From an uncultured Bacteroidales bacterium (lineage in GTDB: Bacteria; Bacteroidota; Bacteroidia; Bacteroidales; Muribaculaceae): a stretch of 21,073 bases of DNA. The stretch is taken from contig USHH01000009.1 in NCBI GenBank assembly GCA_900554345.1, positions 1 through 21,073 on the forward strand, read 5' to 3'. Below the pieces are notes generated by a model that worked only from the letters and a program-made list of their open reading frames with translations, did not search any database and was not told the DNA's origin. This document shows positions 15,233 to 21,073 of this stretch, piece after piece (the stretch's first letter is position 1; each line of letters begins with the position of its first letter). The position numbers and the translations under genes are program-made.

Positions 15233-16543
15233 TCACTTATGATGCCTACGGCAGACCCTGACGGAGAGCACCGTGCCCGTGACGGTAATTACGAGTCCTC
15301 CGAGAAGCACCACCCACATGAATATCTGATGAAGCCACTCCACGCGGTTGAGTCCGGGAATATCCATGGTGTGGAGGAAGCGGTAGCATATGGCCTGCGC
15401 CTTTCCCTTGGCGTCAAACACACGGAAAAAGCCGCGGTCGTTCCAATACACGGTAAAATGCTTCGTGACGGCCCTGTAGCCATCGACCGGGGCATGATAG
15501 AATATATCGTCGCCGACCCGCGTGATGCCGGTCACCTTCTCGCCGGTGGTCCTCTCCACCACGGGCCTCATGGCATCCGGAGAGAAATCAAGGGTCCGGC
15601 AGCGGTTGGTCGCTGTAATTCTGGTCTCCTCCCCGGCGCGTGTCTCGATCATCTTCACAGGACTTGCCGTGATCCGCGCGGACGACATCCTGGCCGGAAG
15701 CATCGTGAGGTCTACGTCGGCCTTCACGACCATCTCCTTCCCTTCGGGCATCGCGGCCGGCTTGATGAGCCAGTCGGGAATCTTCGCCAGACTCATCATT
15801 CCGCTGAAGATGAAGGCGAGCATGAAGAGGCCGAACACGAGCCCCCACGAATAGTGGAGCTGCCACCAGCGGTTTTTAAACACATGCATGGAGCGCCGCT
15901 TCAACACGAAACGCACGGCGACCACCAGTCCGAATATCACGGAGATGGTGGAAAGCCCCGACATCCATATCACCACATCACGCCATAGACCCACATCACG
16001 ACGGATCGGGGTGATGTAGACATAATGGGGCAGCGCTCCCAACCATGCCCAGGCGCGTCCCACACGGGTATTGCGCCCTACCACCTCGCCGGTCTTCGAC
16101 GAGACGTAGGTGTAGGAGTCGTCGGCGCCGACCACACGGTAGATCGGGAGGTGCGGCATCAGCTGGTTGAAGGGAATCCACTTGTCGATGTCGGCGAGGG
16201 GATCCACGCGGGCCACCTGAGTCCTGAAGGAGGAGGCGATGTCACGCAGATCGCCGGATGTGGGCGTGAAGGCGCCGTAGGTCTCGTCGCCTGCCTTCAC
16301 AAGAGGTTTCTTCCCCGAAAAGAATATCCTGCATGTGGAGAAGGTGTCGGGCACTTCTTTCCAGACCTCCGAGAGGGAGGCGAGGCTCACCTCCTCCACC
16401 GGGGTGGTGGACGGGGTGAGCCTCGGGAACTGATGGTAGAGCATCACTATGCCCGACACATACCACATGATGAACATAACAGCCAGTGGGATACCAAACC
16501 ATTTGTGACACTTATAAATGAAGCTGAATATCTTTTTCATCAT
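15233..16543 (-). CDS. Second PepSY-associated four-helix inner-membrane protein
   Basis: A 436-residue paralogue of the plus-strand PepSY protein. Helices lie at about 17-36, 188-212, 230-252 and 405-428. Five histidines match those of the paralogue in position and context: His13 (KCHKWFG), His173 (ALPHYVY), His230 (WQLHYSWG), His391 (FLHTMD) and His405. Related FoxB-type proteins use such residues to bind hemes and reduce metal held by imported siderophores. The gene follows a TonB receptor by 19 bases and precedes the corrin-ring enzymes by 24 bases, under the same riboswitch. This placement suggests metal reduction linked to B12 synthesis, probably cobalt, though this is inference. The start can be ATG 16543 or the adjacent ATG 16540. 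Confidence 0.87.
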   Translation of the reverse strand: MMKKIFSFIYKCHKWFGIPLAVMFIMWYVSGIVMLYHQFPRLTPSTTPVEEVSLASLSEVWKEVPDTFSTCRIFFSGKKPLVKAGDETYGAFTPTSGDLRDIASSFRTQVARVDPLADIDKWIPFNQLMPHLPIYRVVGADDSYTYVSSKTGEVVGRNTRVGRAWAWLGALPHYVYITPIRRDVGLWRDVVIWMSGLSTISVIFGLVVAVRFVLKRRSMHVFKNRWWQLHYSWGLVFGLFMLAFIFSGMMSLAKIPDWLIKPAAMPEGKEMVVKADVDLTMLPARMSSARITASPVKMIETRAGEETRITATNRCRTLDFSPDAMRPVVERTTGEKVTGITRVGDDIFYHAPVDGYRAVTKHFTVYWNDRGFFRVFDAKGKAQAICYRFLHTMDIPGLNRVEWLHQIFMWVVLLGGLVITVTGTVLSVRVCRRHHK

Positions 16544-16562
16544 GAATGTGGATATTTGGGTA

Positions 16563-18869
16563 TCAGAATGAATAGCCTACCGACACCTTCCAGTTGATGT
16601 CCTTGCCCGGGATCATCTGGTTGCCGAGGCACGAGACGTTGTAGTGGCGGTTGAAGAGGTTGTTGACCGAAGCCATGAACTCCACCCCGCTGTGCATGGT
16701 GTAGCGCAGGGAAAGGTCAGTGAGGAAATAGGAGTCGAGCTTTATGCCGTTGGCGAGGTTGGTGTAGACCGCATCCTGATAGGTCATCGAGAGGGCAGCG
16801 CCCAGACCGCGCAGCGGACCGCGCGACACCTCGTAGTCTCCCGTGAAGAAGAACTGGTTCTTGGGGATGTAAGTATACTGGTTGCCCCGGTCGGTGTTGA
16901 CCTGCACGAAATCATTTCTGGAAATCTTTCCAACCTTCGCGTTGGTGAAGGCGTATCCCGCGCCTAACATGAAGTCGAGTATCTTGTAGCTGACGTCGAT
17001 GTCGAAACCCTCGGAGTGCATGTTGCCCACCTGGCCGCGTATTGTCTTGGTGATGCCGTCCTCCTCCACAGTGCCAAGCGATGTCACCACGTTCTGCTTG
17101 TGGATATAGAAATACGCGCCGTTGAAGGTCAGGCCGTTCCATTCGAGCTTGACGCCGCCTTCCACCTGATAGCCCTTCTCGGGGGAGAACACCTCGCCGC
17201 CGTCTTCAGGATAGTATCGCTGCCCGTCGCGGTCGATGTAGATGGTATTGTCGGTATAGACCGTATTGTTGGGCTTGAAGAAAGAGCCGATGGATGCATA
17301 GATGGAGAGAGGCTCCACAGGTACGTAGACGGCTCCGGCACGTCCGGAGAGGGCGTTGTTGACGATGGAGCTGTAGTCCGACGAAGCCGGCTTGGCATAG
17401 TGGCGGTCGCCGTTCTCGAGATTCACGCGGACAGAGCGGTATTTATAATAATCGTAGCGGCCGGAGAGCATGAACTTGAACTGCCTGCATACATCCACCA
17501 CATCGGAGAGATAGACGCCCTGGTTGAGACGGTCGGAGATTGTCACCCTCGACATCATGGCCGTCATGGTGCCGTCAGACACCGGTGCATACACGGGGAT
17601 GCGGGAGTCTGCTCCGGGGCCCGAGAATATGCCGCCGCCAAACGAGGGACGGTGTAGATAATTGACGGAATAACCGAGCAGATAATTGTGCTTCACCTTG
17701 CCGGTATAGATGTCGCCGGTGAGTTCCAGCTGATTGGAGTAGCCGTAGGATACGTGGTTGAAGGCAAGCGGAGATGAGTTGGTGAGGGTGTCGAGACAGA
17801 TGTACGTCTTCACTCCGTTGCGCTCGTAGTAGTGGGGATAGATGGGGTCGGGGCTGGTGAGATAGCTCATCGACTCGGTCGACTGATAGTTGATGTTGTC
17901 GTAGCGGAACATCGCGATATCCCTGAGCCTGAAGGCATCGCTGAAGACGTGCTCGTAGCGGAGCTGGATATCCTGGGTGCGGTTGTTGAGGAAGTCCGAC
18001 TCATTGTTGTATCTCGCCTTGCGGTTGAGGCCCGGCAGCTGCTCAAACTGGTGGAGGTAAAGCGAGCCGTTGGCGTTGTAGATGTCGTAGGGCATCAGCG
18101 TGGGCAGACCGGTGTCCGTGCCGTAGCGGTCGTTGGCGAAATTGTAGGTGAGCTGGAGATAGTCTGACTTGGTAAACCATCCGGAGACTGTGCCGTAGAA
18201 CGAGAATCTACGCTCCATGTTGTCGCGCCAGCCTGTGGAGTTGGAGACGTTGAGCGACGCGTAGTAGTTGAAGGGTCCGGCGAACTTGCCCGACATTCCC
18301 ATGAAGGCGCCGCGTCCGTGCCACGAGCTGAGGCTCAGGCGCGTGCGGAGATGTCTTTCCGCGGTAGGCTGCATGCGGGTGATGTTGATCACTCCTCCCA
18401 CCACCGACTGGCCGTAGAGTGCGGAGGCGGGGCCGCGCAGCAGCTCGATGCGCGCCACGTTGGAGAGGTCGTGCATAGGCATGGAGGTGATGAACGAGCG
18501 CTGGTCGGCCACTCCGTCGGTGGAGACGAGTTGGTTGGAGAAGCCTCTGATGTAAAACTCCTGGAAACCGCCGTAGGTGGTGCGGTTTTTCACCGACGGC
18601 AGAAACCGCATGGCACTCGATATGTCTTCGATGCCTCGGTTGTCGAGCGTCGTACGCTCCACTGCCGTCACATTGACAGGGAGATATCTCTCGTCGATGT
18701 CAAACGGGAGCAGGGAGATGCTTCGCTGCTTGAAAGCGATTACGTCAACCTCATGGAGGCGGGTCACACTATCTGATTTCTCGCCGTAGGAATCAGCGTC
18801 GCCGGCATATGCGGCGACAGGCGAGAGGACTACGCTCAATAAGGCAGCCCTGAAAAGAAAATCTGTCAT
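16563..18869 (-). CDS. Siderophore-type TonB-dependent outer-membrane receptor
   Basis: A 768-residue receptor with all expected parts. Signal peptide at about 1-22 (ending Ala-Tyr-Ala), a TonB-box-like EVDVIA at 40-45, and a plug at about 60-168 with FYIRGF (105-110), VARIELLRGPASALYG (138-153) and GGVINI (158-163). The remaining 600 residues alternate strands and loops of the barrel, ending in the canonical C-terminal Phe (VGYSF). The plug form IRGF and RGPASALYG is that of FhuA/FpvA-like siderophore receptors, and differs from the BtuB/XusA-like plug of the receptor on the plus strand. Being the first gene after a cobalamin riboswitch, it may import a corrinoid, a cobalt chelate or a cobalt-binding metallophore. 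The ligand cannot be deduced from the sequence. Confidence 0.92.
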   Translation of the reverse strand: MTDFLFRAALLSVVLSPVAAYAGDADSYGEKSDSVTRLHEVDVIAFKQRSISLLPFDIDERYLPVNVTAVERTTLDNRGIEDISSAMRFLPSVKNRTTYGGFQEFYIRGFSNQLVSTDGVADQRSFITSMPMHDLSNVARIELLRGPASALYGQSVVGGVINITRMQPTAERHLRTRLSLSSWHGRGAFMGMSGKFAGPFNYYASLNVSNSTGWRDNMERRFSFYGTVSGWFTKSDYLQLTYNFANDRYGTDTGLPTLMPYDIYNANGSLYLHQFEQLPGLNRKARYNNESDFLNNRTQDIQLRYEHVFSDAFRLRDIAMFRYDNINYQSTESMSYLTSPDPIYPHYYERNGVKTYICLDTLTNSSPLAFNHVSYGYSNQLELTGDIYTGKVKHNYLLGYSVNYLHRPSFGGGIFSGPGADSRIPVYAPVSDGTMTAMMSRVTISDRLNQGVYLSDVVDVCRQFKFMLSGRYDYYKYRSVRVNLENGDRHYAKPASSDYSSIVNNALSGRAGAVYVPVEPLSIYASIGSFFKPNNTVYTDNTIYIDRDGQRYYPEDGGEVFSPEKGYQVEGGVKLEWNGLTFNGAYFYIHKQNVVTSLGTVEEDGITKTIRGQVGNMHSEGFDIDVSYKILDFMLGAGYAFTNAKVGKISRNDFVQVNTDRGNQYTYIPKNQFFFTGDYEVSRGPLRGLGAALSMTYQDAVYTNLANGIKLDSYFLTDLSLRYTMHSGVEFMASVNNLFNRHYNVSCLGNQMIPGKDINWKVSVGYSF

Positions 18870-18942
18870 AATGTTATTAATAAAACTTCAATGAAACCAT
18901 TCAACGAGTGATTGGGTCAACCCGGAAGATAATATCAATATT

Positions 18943-19114
18943 CGCATCGGCAGGTTTCCTGACTTTGCCCCGTGTCGGCTCGCCTTCCCACGGCGCGGAG
19001 GCCGCAGTGACTTAGCTATGAGCCGGACGTTTGGTGTGGGCATTACAGTAGCGGGTACTGCTCCGGACTCTCACCGGATTCCCTTGGATGCCCTCCGGCA
19101 TCCTTCCAAATGCG
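18943..19114 (-). promoter_or_regulatory. Cobalamin riboswitch upstream of the receptor-PepSY-cbi operon
   Basis: Read on the minus strand, the landmarks of the Cobalamin family are present: GGGAATCCGGTGAGAGTCCGG, here a stem-loop of the P3 region, then ACCCGCTACTGTAATG, GTCACTG, GGGAAGGC and the exact B12 box AGTCAGGAAACCTGCC at 18964-18949. P1 pairs CGCAT (19114-19110) with ATGCG (18947-18943). The distance to the receptor ATG at 18869 is 73 bases, much shorter than in the plus-strand operon. Cobalamin is expected to turn down the whole six-gene operon. Confidence 0.95.
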
Positions 19115-19117
19115 CCG

Positions 19118-19148
19118 CAAAATTAATAAACTATTTTTAACTTTCCAA
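19118..19148 (-). promoter_or_regulatory. Bacteroidota-type promoter of the minus-strand cobalamin operon
   Basis: On the minus strand TTG (19148-19146), 20 bases and TAATTTTG (19125-19118) match the Bacteroides consensus. The predicted start is at about 19114, the first base of riboswitch P1, so the transcript begins with the aptamer. The -7 octamer is identical to that of the plus-strand riboswitch promoter. Confidence 0.8.
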
Positions 19149-19165
19149 TTAAATTAGTAGTTTTG
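19136..19165 (+). promoter_or_regulatory. cbiA: Probable promoter of cbiA
   Basis: TAGTTTTG at 19158-19165 fits the -7 consensus TAnnTTTG. The upstream element is weak: a T run ending at 19138, 19 bases before it, lacks the G of TTTG. The start would be near 19171, leaving a leader of about 30 bases and no room for a riboswitch. It overlaps the -33 region of the divergent promoter at 19146-19148. Confidence 0.6.
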
Positions 19166-19202
19166 CACCGCCAAATCTTTCACCAGCAATATCTATCTGA
19201 CT

Positions 19203-20504
19203 ATGAATCATGGTTTCCTGATTGCGGCAGCCTCGTCAGGAAGCGGCAAGACCACCCTCTCGCTCGGTCTGATGCGCGCACTGCGACGCCGTGGCCACCG
19301 GGTGCAGCCCTTCAAATGCGGGCCCGACTATATCGACACATGGTTCCACCGACTTGCAACGGGACGCGAATCGGTGAACCTCGACCTCTATATGTCGTCG
19401 CCGCAACACATAAAGGGTCTTGCCGCCCGCTATGGGAAAGAGGCCGACATCTGCGTGGCGGAAGGGGTCATGGGTCTTTTCGACGGCTTCTCCCGCCGGG
19501 AAGGGAGCAGCGCCGATGTCGCCAGGAGACTGGGTTTGCCCGTAATCCTGCTTGTCAACGCCGCCTCGACTTCCTATTCTGTGGCGGCCACCATATACGG
19601 CTTCAGCCGTTTCGACCCCGGGGTAAGGGTTGCGGGAGTGATATTCAACAGGGTGGCCTCCCCCACCCACTACGCTTCCCTCCGCGATGCCTGCGCCGAC
19701 GCCGGGGTGGAATGTCTCGGCTATCTGCGCCGCGACAGCGCCCTGACAGTGCCCTCGCGCCATCTCGGACTCTCGATGGGAGAGGCCGGTGAAATCGATG
19801 GTTTCATCAATCACGCGGCCGACGCTGTGGAGGATGGGGTGGATATCGACCGCCTGCTCGGCATCACGGCAGGAATCTCCTTCCCCTCCACCGGGAGCCC
19901 CGGTGCTGCCCGACAGGAGATATCGCCCTCCGCATGCCGGGTGGCCGTGGCCCGCGACAGCGCCTTCAATTTCATCTACCGCGCCAACATCGACAGTCTG
20001 CGTGACGCGGGCTGCGCCGTCACGGAGTTCTCCCCCCTCGCCGACAGACGGTTGCCTGACGCCGATTTCGTATATCTGCCGGGAGGGTATCCGGAGCTAT
20101 ATGCCAGGCGCCTCTCTGAAAACGAGTCGATGAGACGCTCGATAGCCGAATATGTGGAGCGCGGAGGGAGGCTCTGGGCTGAATGCGGAGGATTGATCTA
20201 CCTCTGCAAAGATATCGATGGAGCGCCGATGTGTGGCGTGTTTCCTCTCCGCTGCACGATGAATGATGCCCGGCTGACACTCGGATACCGCACTGTGGAT
20301 TTCGGCTCCGGCAAGTCTCTCGGAGGGCATGAGTTCCACTATTCCCGGCTCCTCGATTCCGAGGCTATCCCTTCGGTGGCCACCCAGACCGATATCCGGG
20401 GAAGGGAAGTCGGCACTGCCGTCTACCGCCGCAATAACGCCCTCGCCTCCTACACCCACCTCTACTGGGCCGCAAATCCCGTTCAACTCCTCGACCTTTA
20501 TTGA
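19203..20504 (+). CDS. cbiA: Cobyrinate a,c-diamide synthase
   Basis: A 433-residue glutamine-dependent amidotransferase that amidates the a and c carboxylates of cobyrinate. The N-terminal ATP-binding domain has a P-loop, SSGSGKTTLS (11-20), KCGPDYIDTWFH (38-49) and EGVMGLFDG (87-95). The C-terminal class I glutaminase domain (about 245-433) has LPGGYPELYA (292-301), the nucleophile Cys328 in WAECGG and His376 in GHEFHYS. Length and motif order are those of a normal CbiA. It is transcribed away from the minus operon from its own promoter, with a short leader and no riboswitch, so it probably escapes the control imposed on the other cbi genes. A strong hairpin follows the stop codon. Confidence 0.97.
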   Translation: MNHGFLIAAASSGSGKTTLSLGLMRALRRRGHRVQPFKCGPDYIDTWFHRLATGRESVNLDLYMSSPQHIKGLAARYGKEADICVAEGVMGLFDGFSRREGSSADVARRLGLPVILLVNAASTSYSVAATIYGFSRFDPGVRVAGVIFNRVASPTHYASLRDACADAGVECLGYLRRDSALTVPSRHLGLSMGEAGEIDGFINHAADAVEDGVDIDRLLGITAGISFPSTGSPGAARQEISPSACRVAVARDSAFNFIYRANIDSLRDAGCAVTEFSPLADRRLPDADFVYLPGGYPELYARRLSENESMRRSIAEYVERGGRLWAECGGLIYLCKDIDGAPMCGVFPLRCTMNDARLTLGYRTVDFGSGKSLGGHEFHYSRLLDSEAIPSVATQTDIRGREVGTAVYRRNNALASYTHLYWAANPVQLLDLY

Positions 20505-20542
20505 ATCTCTCTTCGGCTATTCTCCCTTATAAATAAGACTGC

Positions 20543-20572
20543 GGCGGGGAAGCCAGTCAAGGCCTCCCCGCC
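20543..20572. terminator. Hairpin between converging genes, likely terminator
   Basis: A G/C-rich stem GGCGGGGA (20543-20550) pairs with TCCCCGCC (20565-20572); after one mismatch it continues with GCC/GGC and closes on the 6-base loop AGTCAA. It lies between the cbiA stop (20504) and the stop of the minus-strand gene (20602). On the minus strand the bases after the stem are T-rich (TCTTATTT), on the plus strand they are not. It best fits termination of the minus-strand gene and may also act on cbiA. Confidence 0.6.
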
Positions 20573-20601
20573 GGAATCATCGATATCTACCTGTATGCGT
20601 A

Positions 20602-21073
20602 TCAGTCGGGCACGTTGCCCTCGCCACGCCCGAGCAGCGAAGTGCCGGTGAGCCTGAACGAATACGGGAACTGCGGGTCGTTGCTCTCCACCTCGTCCCA
20701 GCCGTGGCTCATATAGGTGTTGGGCGAGCCCTGCACCACCAGGTAAAGGGCCTCCGTGCCCTCGGGCACCTTGAAACTCAGGGAGCCGTCGGCCTCTTTG
20801 CCCACGGCGCTGTAGGTGCGCCTGTCGCCGGAGATGGCCACGAAACCGTAGCGCCATCCCATGTTGTCGGCGCCCCCCGCGGCGTTGTAGTTTCTGGTGG
20901 TGCCCACGGAGGCACCGTCGCCGTTCACCATCACGCCCGGATCATCGGCGAGAAGGGGCGCTCCATAGCCGAGGCCATGGAAAGCGACGCCTATGGTCGA
21001 GATTCCCGTTTCAGGCATGTTGAGCTGTATCACGTTGAAGCCTGTCGCGCCCGGACAGCTGCCGTAAGCCACC
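20602..21073 (-). CDS. C-terminal end of a secreted-type protein of unknown function
   Basis: The last 156 or so codons of a minus-strand gene that enters from the right edge; the frame is open to the edge and ends in TGA at 20604-20602. The visible part is a Gly- and aromatic-rich beta-sandwich-like sequence: TGFNVIQLNMP, then WRYGFVAISGD, FKVPEGTEALYLVVQGSP and FPYSFRLTGTSLLG. This pattern recalls the C-terminal domain of large secreted Bacteroidota proteins of the DUF6055 kind, but I give that assignment low weight. No membrane helix, sorting signal or catalytic motif is seen in this part. It converges on cbiA, and no link to cobalamin is apparent. Confidence 0.75.
   Translation of the reverse strand, partial: VAYGSCPGATGFNVIQLNMPETGISTIGVAFHGLGYGAPLLADDPGVMVNGDGASVGTTRNYNAAGGADNMGWRYGFVAISGDRRTYSAVGKEADGSLSFKVPEGTEALYLVVQGSPNTYMSHGWDEVESNDPQFPYSFRLTGTSLLGRGEGNVPD

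Noticed and set aside
14825..15988. A 387-codon plus-strand open frame spanning cbiHC and the PepSY gene
   Set aside because: It crosses two well-supported minus-strand genes and the gap between them, with low-complexity His/Gly sequence and no domain.

Overview
The window is a cobalamin (vitamin B12) locus from a high-GC member of the Bacteroidota, most likely order Bacteroidales. Four things in the sequence point there: promoters of the Bacteroides type (TTG/TTTG, about 20 bases, then TAnnTTTG), TonB-dependent receptors paired with PepSY proteins, a lipoprotein with the Bacteroidota surface-export pattern (Cys-Ser-Asn-Asp-Asp), and a Reg_prop sensor fragment at the left edge. Genus cannot be read from the sequence alone.

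Layout. (1) Bases 1-342, minus: the 5' end of a sensor with periplasmic beta-propeller repeats. (2) Bases 444-8965, plus: a promoter, a cobalamin riboswitch (about 481-638), a long leader, then six genes. These are a CbiK-type cobaltochelatase with a signal peptide, a TonB-dependent receptor broken by a frameshift at a C8 tract, a surface lipoprotein resembling DUF4374/XusB, a four-helix PepSY membrane protein, a BtuF/FepB-type binding lipoprotein and a BtuC/FecCD-type permease. No ATPase (BtuD) follows. (3) Bases 8962-9069: 15 degenerate heptamers that contain the stop codons of both converging operons. (4) Bases 9057-19148, minus: a second promoter and cobalamin riboswitch (18943-19114), then a siderophore-type TonB receptor, a second PepSY protein and four bifunctional corrin-ring enzymes, CbiH-CbiC, CbiE-CbiT, CbiG-CbiF and CbiJ-CbiD. 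(5) Bases 19158-20504, plus: divergent cbiA with its own promoter and no riboswitch. (6) A strong hairpin at 20543-20572, then the C-terminal end of a secreted-looking protein on the minus strand.

How it works together. The minus operon plus cbiA encodes most of the anaerobic (early cobalt insertion) route up to cobyrinate a,c-diamide. CbiL and the later amidation and nucleotide-loop genes are not in the window. Both riboswitches should lower expression when cobalamin is plentiful. Each riboswitch operon also carries an import pair: an outer-membrane TonB receptor and a PepSY inner-membrane protein. In the plus operon a surface lipoprotein joins the pair, giving the gene order receptor, lipoprotein, PepSY known from the XusABC xenosiderophore system, here beside an exported cobaltochelatase. 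My inference is that these are B12-controlled systems for capturing cobalt chelates or tetrapyrroles and not ordinary iron systems. This is the most interesting hypothesis in the window.
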